NCBI GenBank assembly: GCA_019689975.1
Contig: JADGGK010000001.1
Span: 1-64,000 of the forward strand
Length of the DNA: 64,000 nucleotides
Direction of reading: 5' to 3'
Source of the DNA: Pseudolabrys sp.
GTDB taxonomy: Bacteria; Pseudomonadota; Alphaproteobacteria; Rhizobiales; Xanthobacteraceae
In this document: positions 29,877 to 37,917 of the stretch, in pieces
Layout: every line of letters begins with the position of its first letter
Position numbering within the stretch: position 1 is the stretch's first letter
Translations under genes and position numbers: made by a program
Notes under the pieces: model-generated
What the model was told of the DNA's origin: nothing
Database searches by the model: none
Seen by the model: only the letters and a program-made list of their open reading frames with translations

Positions 29877-31469
29877 TTATGTCGCCTTTGCGATCGGCAG
29901 AGTAAAGCACACGACGCCGCCGCGCGCATGCGCGTCGATCCAAATCTTGCCGCCGTGCGCTTCGACTATCGTGCGGCATAGCGACAGGCCGATTCCGAGG
30001 CCTTCGGCCTTGTTCGACGCCAATGGCAAAAACGCGCTGTCGTGAAAACGAGAGGGGAAACCCGGGCCCGAATCCGCAACGCGCACGTCGACGAACTGGT
30101 CATCGCGGGTCGATGCCTCGATGGACACGGAACCATGCTGCCCGCTGCTCGCGATCGCTTCCACCGCGTTGCGGACGAGATTGATAAGGACCTGCTCGAT
30201 CTGCAGCAGATCGACCATGAGTAGCGGAAGCGAAGGGGGGATGTTGGTGCGCGCGGTCACATGTGCGCGGTCAAGATCGGGACGGCACAGTTCGAGAGTT
30301 TCGTTGATGATCCGCTGCAAGCTGCACGGCGCGCGGTTGTTGCGGTCAAGCCGCACCAGCGCCCGCAGCCGACGTACGACTTCGGCGGCGCGCTCGACCT
30401 GCGCGGCCGCCTTTGCCGACGTCTCTATGAGCGTTGCAACGTCGGCCTTGCCCGAGCTTATCGCCTCGTTGACGAGTCGCGCATAGGTGCCGGCCGCCGT
30501 CAAAGGCTGGTTGAGCTCGTGCGCCACGGCGGCCGCGAGTTCGCCCATGCTGCCGAGCCTGGCCAGGCGTGACAGCGCCTCCTGCTGTCGTCGCAGCTGC
30601 GACTCGCTGCGTTTGCGCTCGGTCACCAGCTCGCCGGCGACCAGGCCGGTCACTGCCAGGACCAGCATCAACGCCTGCAGCGCCGTGAGATCGACCGTCC
30701 CGGAAGGCGCCAGCCGGGCCCCGAGGATCAGACCGAGCTGAATGACCAGAATGCCGACGCTGACGCCTTCGGTTCCGGCGCGTACCGCGAGCCAGATGAT
30801 CGGCAGGAAAAGCACATAGAAGAGCTGAAACTGCTGCTCCTGCGCCAGGCCGAAAACCAGAGCCAGCGCAATCCCGATGGCGGCGAATTGCAGCAGGGTT
30901 TCGATCGTCGCCGGCAGGATGCGCCGGCGCGTCAACACGAACAAGGCAAACGGTGCCACGACCATGACGCCGATCACGTCGCCGATCCAGTAGCGTATGG
31001 CCACCGAGGCAAACTCGTTGGCGGCAAGCGTTCCGGTGACGACGGTCAAGCCCACATATCCGCAAGCGACCACCGCCGCCGAGACGATTGCCGCCACGGC
31101 AAGCAGAACGAGGTCCCGCACCGAGCCTAGCGCGGCGTCGAAGCCGATCTGCGGTCGTACCAGGATCGCCAGCGCGATCGAATAGACGCCGCCAACCCAT
31201 AGCGAGGCCAGAATTTCGGCCTGCCAGGGCATCGCGAGCTGCTGATTGAGCGCTTCGGCGAACAGCGGTCCGACCAGCAGGAACGGGACCATCCGCAGGC
31301 CGAACAAGAGAATCACAACGAAGCTCAAGCCCGTTCCGGGATTCCAAGGCGTAATGCCGAGTTGTGCGTAGGGCTCGATGAAGCTGATCCAGTCGAGCAA
31401 GGCGTAGGCCGCGAGATAGAGCGCGCCTACGAGGAGCCAATGAGCCTCCAGAACGCGTGGGAGGGGCAT
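29877..31469 (-). CDS. MASE1-domain sensor histidine kinase
   Basis: A 530-residue membrane kinase. The first about 280 residues form a multi-helix MASE1-type sensor (NPGTGLSFVVILLFGLRMVP; RYWIGDVIGVMVVAPF). A HisKA dimerisation helix with His317 in AVAHELNQPL follows, then the HATPase domain with VLINLVRNAVEAI (N-box), VADSGPGFP and GLGIGLSLCRTIVEAHGG. The H-box is of the FixL-like subfamily, which fits its FixJ-type partner. The start is uncertain: ATG at 31469 is used, while a TTG at 31535 with further upstream codons is possible. The stimulus is unknown. Confidence 0.88.
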   Translation of the reverse strand: MPLPRVLEAHWLLVGALYLAAYALLDWISFIEPYAQLGITPWNPGTGLSFVVILLFGLRMVPFLLVGPLFAEALNQQLAMPWQAEILASLWVGGVYSIALAILVRPQIGFDAALGSVRDLVLLAVAAIVSAAVVACGYVGLTVVTGTLAANEFASVAIRYWIGDVIGVMVVAPFALFVLTRRRILPATIETLLQFAAIGIALALVFGLAQEQQFQLFYVLFLPIIWLAVRAGTEGVSVGILVIQLGLILGARLAPSGTVDLTALQALMLVLAVTGLVAGELVTERKRSESQLRRQQEALSRLARLGSMGELAAAVAHELNQPLTAAGTYARLVNEAISSGKADVATLIETSAKAAAQVERAAEVVRRLRALVRLDRNNRAPCSLQRIINETLELCRPDLDRAHVTARTNIPPSLPLLMVDLLQIEQVLINLVRNAVEAIASSGQHGSVSIEASTRDDQFVDVRVADSGPGFPSRFHDSAFLPLASNKAEGLGIGLSLCRTIVEAHGGKIWIDAHARGGVVCFTLPIAKAT

Positions 31470-31540
31470 GGCCGAGCGTCGATCCGAGTGCGTGCGTTTC
31501 GTCAAGCTTAATGCATCCTCCTTGCCGGCACCCAAATCTT

Positions 31541-31565
31541 AATACCCAAGGGACAATACCCAAGG
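31541..31565. repeat. tandem 11-bp direct repeat, candidate regulator site
   Basis: AATACCCAAGG occurs at 31541-31551 and again at 31555-31565, separated by 3 bases (14-bp period). A 12-bp palindrome CAACCCGGGTTG follows at 31583-31594. Both lie in the divergent gap between the kinase gene and the small membrane protein gene, where a response regulator would be expected to bind. Confidence 0.6.
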
Positions 31566-31688
31566 TCATTGCCCCAGGCATCCAACCCGGGTTGTGGCCC
31601 TCCTCGGCGCCTCTAGGCTCGCAGCGACGCCATCGTCCGCTGTCTGGGCGGTCAGCACCCCGGACATCGGCCTGCAGCGAGTGTCGAT

Positions 31689-32054
31689 GTGGTGAGCCTT
31701 CGCAGCAAGTCTCTGCCGCCTCTGCCGATCGGGCGCCGACGGCCGCGCCGATCAGTCCCCGCGGCCCATGCCGCGCCTTTGCGCGCCGGGGGTCTTTTCG
31801 GCGCTGTGCTTGCCAATTGGGCGGCACTCGTTGCGCTGTGGGCGTTGCCCTATCTCACGCTGCTCGACTTTCTGCGCATCGATGTTGCGCGCTCGCCCTG
31901 GCTGCAATGGGCGCTGCTCGCGGTGGGCGTGCTCGGCCTTTGCTATTTGTTCACCACGGCCTGGAGAGAGACGCGCGACCCGGTCTGGCGTGCCAGGCAC
32001 GGACTTGTCGAGCGCAACCGCTCCGCCGCGTCGGAGCCCGGACATGCCGCCTGA
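31689..32054 (+). CDS. hypothetical two-TM membrane protein upstream of TerC
   Basis: A 121-residue frame with a GTG start, a basic N-terminus (RRRPRRSV), two hydrophobic helices (around 36-60, VLANWAALVALWALPYLTLL; and 70-92, WLQWALLAVGVLGLCYLF), then a charged tail. No family was recognised. Its stop is 21 nt before the TerC gene on the same strand, suggesting co-transcription. The start codon is uncertain; an internal ATG at 31768 lies in another frame. Confidence 0.5.
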   Translation: MVSLRSKSLPPLPIGRRRPRRSVPAAHAAPLRAGGLFGAVLANWAALVALWALPYLTLLDFLRIDVARSPWLQWALLAVGVLGLCYLFTTAWRETRDPVWRARHGLVERNRSAASEPGHAA

Positions 32055-32075
32055 CGTGCACGCGCAGGGTCCGGA

Positions 32076-32798
32076 ATGATCGACGTGCTGCACTCCCTCG
32101 GCTTCGACAGCCAGCCCCAGTTCTGGATATCGGTCGTCCAGATCATCTGGATCAACGTGCTGCTGTCAGGCGACAACGCGATCGTCATCGCGCTTGCCTG
32201 TCGCAGTCTTCCGCCGAGGCAGCGGATGGCCGGAATGGTCCTTGGCACCGCGGTGGCATTGCTGTTGCGGCTCGCCTTCGCCGGCGCCGTCTCGACGCTC
32301 ATGCTCCTTCCCTATGTCAAGATCGTGGGAGGACTTGCGCTGTTGTGGATTGCGGTCAAGCTGCTCATGCCCGACAACGGGTGCGACAAGGGATCCTCCT
32401 CCGACAGCCTGTGGCGCGCGGTCAAGCTGATCGCGATCGCCGACGTCGTGATGAGCCTCGACAACGTGATCGCCGTGGCGGCCGTCGCCGAGGGAAATCT
32501 GATGCTGCTGCTGTTCGGGCTCGGGGTGAGCATCCCGGCGATCGTCGGCGGCGCCAATCTCATCATGCTGATGCTCAACCATTTCCCGGTCATCATTTGG
32601 GCCGGTGTGGCTTTGCTCGGCTGGATCGCGGGCGAGGTAATCGCCACCGACCAGGCGGTCGTAAGCTATGCCGCGACGTTCGGCCCCGGCGTCGCGGACA
32701 AGGTCAAGCTGACCTGCGAGCTTGTCGGCATGGCCGGCACGATCGGCGCCGGTCTCATTCACCGTGCCCGCCTCGCGGCGGCGCGGCTTGACAGCTGA
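32076..32798 (+). CDS. TerC family integral membrane protein (YjbE-type)
   Basis: A 240-residue polytopic membrane protein with the two TerC acidic signatures, INVLLSGDNAIVIALA (near residue 30) and ADVVMSLDNVIAVAA (near 130), which place paired Asp-Asn residues in the membrane as in metal-exporting TerC relatives. About seven helices. TerC/YjbE/YkoY proteins have been linked to manganese export and metal loading of secreted proteins; the ion here is inferred. No mntP or yybP-type riboswitch was recognised upstream. The preceding small membrane protein gene may be a partner. Confidence 0.88.
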   Translation: MIDVLHSLGFDSQPQFWISVVQIIWINVLLSGDNAIVIALACRSLPPRQRMAGMVLGTAVALLLRLAFAGAVSTLMLLPYVKIVGGLALLWIAVKLLMPDNGCDKGSSSDSLWRAVKLIAIADVVMSLDNVIAVAAVAEGNLMLLLFGLGVSIPAIVGGANLIMLMLNHFPVIIWAGVALLGWIAGEVIATDQAVVSYAATFGPGVADKVKLTCELVGMAGTIGAGLIHRARLAAARLDS

Positions 32799-33042
32799 TC
32801 CTCGCCATCATGGGCGGATGATCCCGGTTCCGCCCTTATTCTCCCCTTGCCGAGGGATCGAGGCCGGTCGGCGGGCATGCTCGCGGCGGGCATTGCGCGC
32901 GCAGCCCCATTGCGTCGCACCGGGAGGAATCGGTGTTGCCTATCGCGTCCCAGTCGCAACAGCGAGGACGCAGGCGAATGCGGGGGAAACCGCCGCTTGC
33001 ACCGATCGGCCATCCGCTGCCGGAGATCTTCAGGCCGCAGGC

Positions 33043-34521
33043 TCAGAACAGATCCAGATATTCGCGTTGCTCCCAGGGCGTGACGTCGGCCTGCTCGCCC
33101 TGCTCGGCGCGGAAACGGGCGAGCTCGGCCTCCTTGATATGCGCGTAGTAATCGACAAAAGCCTGGCCGAATCCGTCGCGGAAACAGGCGTCGCCCCGCA
33201 GCGCCGCGATCGCCTCGCCGAGATTTTTCGGCAGCGGCGCGGCCGATGTCTCATAGGGCGTATCGGCCGAAGGCCCCGGGTCCAGCCGGCGTGCGATCCC
33301 GTCGAGCCCGGCGTAGATCTGCGCGGCGACATAGAGATAAGGATTGGCCGCCGGCTCGCCCGCGCGATTTTCCAGATGTGTTCCCGCCTCGCCGGGCCTG
33401 CCGATCAAACGCACCATCACGCCGCGGTTGTCGCGGCCCCAGATGGCGCGGTCGGGCGCCAGCGAATAAGGCCGGTAACGCTTGTACCCGTTGACCGTCG
33501 GCGTGGTGAAGGCGGCGGCCGCGCCGGCATGCGCCAAAAGACCAGCAAGATATGACTTGCCGAGTCGCGACAGCCCCTCCGGACCATCACCGACGAAGGC
33601 GTTGCGATTCGACCGGATGTCAAGCAGCGACTGATGCAGATGCCAACCGCAGGACATCAGGTTGGACAGCGCCGGCCGGCACATGAAGCTCGCGAGATAA
33701 CCATGCCGTCGGGCAATCTGTTTGGTCGCGGCGCGGAACAGGACCATGGCGTCGGCGCTCGCCAGACCGGATTGCGGACGGAAGGTGAATTCAACCTGAC
33801 TCGGGCCGAGCTCGATCTCGATTGAACGGAGCGGCAGGTCGAGCGCCTCGACGCCGCGCCGGATCACCTCGAGCGCCGGCGCGATCATGTCATAGCGGCT
33901 CTCGGTGAGATACTGATAGCCCTGCGTCAGCAGACTCACTTCGGGCGCCTGGGGCGGCCAGGTGGCGTCAGCCGGCGCGAGCCGGGCATTCTCCAGCTTG
34001 AACAAATGGAATTCGACCTCGAGCCCGGCGCGAAACTCGAATCCCGCCTTGCCCAGCGATGCCAGCGCATCGCGGCAGCGCGCCCGGGTTGAGAACGGAA
34101 CCGGTCTGCCGTCGGAGAAATAGATGTCGCAGAGCAGCCAGCCGGTCCTCTCCGCCCAGGGCAGCACGCGGAAGGTCGACGGATCGGCGATCATCACGAA
34201 ATCGGCCCCGCCCTCCATCTCGGTCATGCCGAAGCCGCCGCCGGCCGTGAATACGGGGAAGACGCTGCGGTGCGAGGTATCCTTTGCCAGCAGCGTCGTG
34301 GTCATGGTCACGCCATTGCGCATGGCGTGCGCCGCCTCGGCCGCAACCAGCGTCTTTCCGCGCAGCACGCCGTGCTGGTCGGGGAAAGAAAAACGCACGA
34401 CATCCAGTTCGCGCTTGTCGAGCACGCGTTCAATCTCGACCGCTGCCCGTTCCTGTGCGGCATTCCAAAGACCGTGGCGGGAGACAAAATCGGTGTCAGA
34501 CCTGGAGGCGCGCGGGGGCAT
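33043..34521 (-). CDS. glutamine synthetase family protein (gamma-glutamyl-amine ligase-like)
   Basis: A 492-residue ATP-dependent ligase of the GS family. The N-terminal beta-grasp with RFSFPDQHGVLRGKTL is followed by the catalytic domain, with metal ligands in GLEVEFHLF and ELGPSQVEFTF, GWHLHQSL, the ATP/glutamate Arg region in YRPYSLAPDRAIWGRDNR, and THLENRAGEPAANPYL. The end WEQREYLDLF is typical of non-GlnA paralogues. Such enzymes couple glutamate to amines (polyamines, methylamine, aniline). It lies 49 nt after a Rieske oxygenase gene on the same strand, so a role in catabolism of an amine is likely. The substrate is unknown. Confidence 0.88.
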   Translation of the reverse strand: MPPRASRSDTDFVSRHGLWNAAQERAAVEIERVLDKRELDVVRFSFPDQHGVLRGKTLVAAEAAHAMRNGVTMTTTLLAKDTSHRSVFPVFTAGGGFGMTEMEGGADFVMIADPSTFRVLPWAERTGWLLCDIYFSDGRPVPFSTRARCRDALASLGKAGFEFRAGLEVEFHLFKLENARLAPADATWPPQAPEVSLLTQGYQYLTESRYDMIAPALEVIRRGVEALDLPLRSIEIELGPSQVEFTFRPQSGLASADAMVLFRAATKQIARRHGYLASFMCRPALSNLMSCGWHLHQSLLDIRSNRNAFVGDGPEGLSRLGKSYLAGLLAHAGAAAAFTTPTVNGYKRYRPYSLAPDRAIWGRDNRGVMVRLIGRPGEAGTHLENRAGEPAANPYLYVAAQIYAGLDGIARRLDPGPSADTPYETSAAPLPKNLGEAIAALRGDACFRDGFGQAFVDYYAHIKEAELARFRAEQGEQADVTPWEQREYLDLF

Positions 34522-34570
34522 CGGCCGACATCATTCGGGCTTTGCGCATGCCTCGGGGTGAGGCTGAACA

Positions 34571-35884
34571 CTATTGCCCATGCGCCCAGCTCGCCGCCTT
34601 CCGCTTGGCCGCATCCGTTCTTCGCCAATAACCCTGCCAGTCGTCGGCCGGAGCGATGCCGTCGATCGCCGGCGGTCCGGTGATCGCCTCGGCCTGCCTC
34701 GCATCGAGAACCATCAGCGGCGTTGTTCCCCGGCCGGCCTGTTCGATCGCTTGGCGCAGCAGCCGCCGGTAGGCGACGATCGCCTTGTCCGAGGTCCCGA
34801 GATGTTCCTGCGTGCGATCCTGGATTGCCCCCATCGACTCGCAGGCCCACTGGTCATGCACGTTGATGTCGGCGCCCATGCCGGTGTAGGTCTCATGCGC
34901 CTGTTCGTCCGGATCGAAACCGTAGTTGTTGTGCTTGTTCCTGTTGGGGATGTAGTCGGGCAGCTCATAGAGCGCGAGACGCTGTCGCCGCATCTCGTCC
35001 TTGTCCACGGGCGCGCCGAACGAGGTGAAAATCGCGTACCAATAGTGCTTCTCGTCGTCGATCGGTACGTGCCATTGCGTGATCGTCATCTCCCGGCTCA
35101 TCGGAATAACGAACGCATTGGGGAACGTCAGGTTGGTGACGCGCACATGCGTCTTTTTCTCGCTGATCTGGCGCAGCGTCACCACGCGAAAGCCGAAATC
35201 CGTCGGCTCGATCTCGATACGCGGTCGCGGGAACTCGCGCATGATGCGTGACATCGGCATGTCGCTGTCGATCGATGTGTCGCGAAACAGTTTTCCGTAA
35301 CCTCGGCTCGGATCTTCGTCATGGAAGAACCGATGCAGAAACGACGTGTGCACCGGGTCAATCCCGACTTCCAGGGATTGCAGCCAGTTACAGTCAATCA
35401 TGCCCTTGAAAGCAAAGGTGTGGCTTGCCGGCGCAATGAAACAATCGAAATGCGGGAACGCCGGCGGCGCACCCGGCCCCATATACGCAAACAGGATTCC
35501 GCTCTTTTCCACGACCGGATAGGACTTCTGCCGCACGTTGGCGCGCAGATTGCTGTCCTCGGGCTCAGCCGGCGTCTCCAAACACCTGCCGGCAACGTCA
35601 AACAGCCACCCGTGGAAGGCGCAACGCAGCCCCCCATCCTCGAGCCTGCCGAAGGCGAGATCGGTGCCGCGGTGCGGGCAATGGCGACCGATCAGCCCGT
35701 AGCGACCGCGCTCGTCACGAAACATGACGAGATCCTCGCCGAACAGCCTGACCGCCTTGACCGGCCGGTTGCCGACCAATTCGTCGACCAGCGCCGCGGG
35801 CTGCCAATAGCGCCGAAGCAAGGAACCTGCCGGCGTGCCCGGACCAACGCGCGTGATGATCTCGTTCTGCTCGGCGCTCAGCAT
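34571..35884 (-). CDS. Rieske-type aromatic ring-hydroxylating oxygenase, alpha subunit
   Basis: A 437-residue oxygenase of the phthalate 4,5-dioxygenase/VanA-like class, which has no beta subunit. The Rieske cluster ligands are Cys69/His71 (CPHRG) and Cys88/His91 (CAFHGW). The mononuclear iron site has the bridging Asp176 and His179/His184 in NWLQSLEVGIDPVHTSFLH. It needs an electron-donating reductase, and none is encoded nearby. The following gene, 49 nt away, is a GS-like ligase, so the two probably form an operon that modifies and oxidises one substrate, perhaps an aromatic or N-containing compound. Confidence 0.9.
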   Translation of the reverse strand: MLSAEQNEIITRVGPGTPAGSLLRRYWQPAALVDELVGNRPVKAVRLFGEDLVMFRDERGRYGLIGRHCPHRGTDLAFGRLEDGGLRCAFHGWLFDVAGRCLETPAEPEDSNLRANVRQKSYPVVEKSGILFAYMGPGAPPAFPHFDCFIAPASHTFAFKGMIDCNWLQSLEVGIDPVHTSFLHRFFHDEDPSRGYGKLFRDTSIDSDMPMSRIMREFPRPRIEIEPTDFGFRVVTLRQISEKKTHVRVTNLTFPNAFVIPMSREMTITQWHVPIDDEKHYWYAIFTSFGAPVDKDEMRRQRLALYELPDYIPNRNKHNNYGFDPDEQAHETYTGMGADINVHDQWACESMGAIQDRTQEHLGTSDKAIVAYRRLLRQAIEQAGRGTTPLMVLDARQAEAITGPPAIDGIAPADDWQGYWRRTDAAKRKAASWAHGQ

Positions 35885-35976
35885 GCCGTGCTCCGCTCGC
35901 GATCTTCGGATGTCGTCTATATTACGTCAACTCTGCCTGAATGGGCGAGAGCGCAACTTTGGACCGCCGGAAAGGC

Positions 35977-36810
35977 CTACCGCCCCGGCAGGACCAGCAC
36001 CGTCGGTCTGGACGGCAGGCTTGTCTTCGAAACCACGACCGATGGCTCTTCGGCGCGCTCCACGTCCCACTCCTGACGCACGCGGTTGAGAAAGCGGTCG
36101 AGGGTATAGGCGCTGAAAAAATGCATTGGGATCATCAGCGGCGCTTTGAGCGCATGCAACACGTCGACCATGCCGTCGAGATCGAGCGTGTATGAGCCGT
36201 CGACCGGCACCATCACCACGTCAACCCGACCGACCTCATCGAGCTGAGACTGCGTCAAGGTGTGGTGCAGATGGCCGAGATGGGCGATGCAGAGGCCCGC
36301 AATCTCGAAGATGAAGATGGAATTGCCGTACCGCTCCGTCCCGCCGTCAAATGTGCGGATATTGGTCGCTACGTTGCGCACGCGCACGTCCCCATAGGTA
36401 AGATCGATACGGGCCGGCTTGCCCGCCTCGCCCCACCCACGCAGTACGTATTTGATCGCCGGATCGGGATGGTCGGTGTAATGGGTGATGTGCGCGTGAT
36501 TCATGGTGACGATGTCCGGCACCACCCTCGGCCTGACGTAATCATTGTAATCGGTGGCGATGCGCACGAGCTGCGGGCTTTCGATCAGAAAGGTCGCGTG
36601 TCCGACGTAAGTGAGCCGCACCTGGTCGGGCGCAAGCTTGGCGCCGTCGAAGGCGACCGGCATCGGCCCCAAGCGGGCGGCAACGAGGCCGGGGCAATTC
36701 ATGCGCATTTCCGGTTTGTCGGCCGGGGGCGCGGTCGGCTGCGCCAAGGCCGGCGGCCCTGCCGCCGCCAGCGTCCAAAGAATGCACGCCGTCGCCCGCA
36801 GCCTGCGCAT
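35977..36810 (-). CDS. secreted MBL-fold protein with variant metal motif
   Basis: A 277-residue protein. A signal peptide (1-23, ending ALA before QP) targets it to the periplasm. The body resembles UlaG-like metallo-beta-lactamase-fold hydrolases: VGHATFLIES at 69-78, the metal motif region NHAHITHYTDH, HLGHLHH, VVMVPVDGSYTLDLDG and the late IPMHF. In the HxHxDH motif the Asp is replaced: residues 105-110 read HAHITH, with Thr109. The ATG at 36810 is chosen because it gives the signal peptide. The substrate is unknown, and hydrolase activity is uncertain given the substitution. Confidence 0.8.
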   Translation of the reverse strand: MRRLRATACILWTLAAAGPPALAQPTAPPADKPEMRMNCPGLVAARLGPMPVAFDGAKLAPDQVRLTYVGHATFLIESPQLVRIATDYNDYVRPRVVPDIVTMNHAHITHYTDHPDPAIKYVLRGWGEAGKPARIDLTYGDVRVRNVATNIRTFDGGTERYGNSIFIFEIAGLCIAHLGHLHHTLTQSQLDEVGRVDVVMVPVDGSYTLDLDGMVDVLHALKAPLMIPMHFFSAYTLDRFLNRVRQEWDVERAEEPSVVVSKTSLPSRPTVLVLPGR

Positions 36811-36945
36811 GCCCCGCACTCTCACCTCTCGGCGGCGGCAAATCTGGCATGCCTGATCGCGGCATGCCACCGCGATCACGCGGATATGACCTCGGGCGGG
36901 AGGCGAAGCGGCGCCGCGGCAGCGCGGCGCAAGCGCGATTTCGGG

Positions 36946-37815
36946 CTATTCGAATCGGCTGCGATCGCGGTCGGCGACGATGAGGCCCTCGGGCGTCACC
37001 ACGACCCAGGCGCCGTTCTCGCGCTTGATCGCCTGCACCGGGCCGAGACCCGGCAACGGCGCACCGGGCACTACCTGATAGACGTCGCCGTGTCCCTCGA
37101 CGAAGACATAGCCGCCGCGGGCATCGCGGATCCACCAATCGCGGAGCACCGGCGGCTTGCCGGAGGAGGCGACGGTGCGGGGGCGGGGCGGCGGCAACGG
37201 CGCCATGTGCGGCAGCGATTCCACCCCCGGCGGTTTGGACGGAATGGTCCCGGTCACATCCTGCTCGGTTCGCTCGAGCCTGGCCGCCTGGTCCGAATTC
37301 TGAGGCTTGACTGCCTGATCGAGCACGCGCCGGTTCGCACGGTCCAAATCAGTTTTCAGCGCTGCCATCTCCCTGCCGAGCTGCGCGAGGGAATGCTGCA
37401 ACGCCCGGTACTCGTCGAGACCGGACATGTCCGGCTTCGGCAGCGCCCACTGGTGCATGGCGAAGGCGCCGATAAGACCGCCGAGACCCGCCGCTGCCAC
37501 GAAGGACGCGGCGCGCAGCATCCGTCGCCGCCGGCGTGGCGTCGGCATCCAGCGGAATCCTTTGCGCCTCGGCAACGAGTCTTCCGCGGATTGGGATCGG
37601 ATCTCGGCCGGTGCGATCGCGACGTCCTGCGCCGTCGCGTCCGCGGCCGCCGCGCGGACGGGCTCGCCCACCGGAGACAGCGGCGGCGATTCGACCGCGG
37701 GTGGGGCACCGTCGGCGTCCGCCGCCGCCGTCGGCAGGGCGTCGCGAGACCCTGTCGCCGGCGCGCCCGGCGCAGGTTCGCCACCGGCTGCGGTTTCATC
37801 TTCGGGCTTGGCCAT
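36946..37815 (-). CDS. hypothetical membrane-anchored coiled-coil protein
   Basis: A 289-residue protein without a recognised family. Residues 1-85 are low-complexity (Ala/Pro/Glu/Asp). An Arg-rich stretch (94-98) precedes one membrane helix (about 101-122). A predicted coiled coil follows (about 133-165, EYRALQHSLAQLGREMAALK), then a Pro-rich linker and a C-terminal domain (about 220-289) starting VLRDWWIRDARGGYVFVEG that looks like small beta-strand repeats. Probably inner membrane with the C-terminal domain in the periplasm. A perfect inverted repeat lies 28 nt upstream of the start. Confidence 0.7.
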   Translation of the reverse strand: MAKPEDETAAGGEPAPGAPATGSRDALPTAAADADGAPPAVESPPLSPVGEPVRAAAADATAQDVAIAPAEIRSQSAEDSLPRRKGFRWMPTPRRRRRMLRAASFVAAAGLGGLIGAFAMHQWALPKPDMSGLDEYRALQHSLAQLGREMAALKTDLDRANRRVLDQAVKPQNSDQAARLERTEQDVTGTIPSKPPGVESLPHMAPLPPPRPRTVASSGKPPVLRDWWIRDARGGYVFVEGHGDVYQVVPGAPLPGLGPVQAIKRENGAWVVVTPEGLIVADRDRSRFE

Positions 37816-37842
37816 GGTGATCGCGCTCCGCGATGGTTCACG

Positions 37843-37868
37843 ATTGGTAACGAGAGCTGGTTACCAAT
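37843..37868. promoter_or_regulatory. operator-like inverted repeat
   Basis: ATTGGTAAC (37843-37851) and GTTACCAAT (37860-37868) are perfect 9-bp arms with an 8-nt spacer, followed by a third GTTACC at 37871-37876. The site sits 28 nt upstream of the membrane coiled-coil gene and 50 nt downstream of the sugar kinase gene. No T-run follows, so a protein-binding operator is more likely than a terminator. Confidence 0.55.
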
Positions 37869-37917
37869 CTGTTACCGGAAACGTGGCGCGCGAGAGTCCT
37901 GCTGCCCGGCGACGGAT

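Noticed and set aside
33043-35884. Complete aniline-dioxygenase operon
   Set aside because: No beta subunit, amidotransferase, reductase or transporter gene is present, and the oxygenase class differs.
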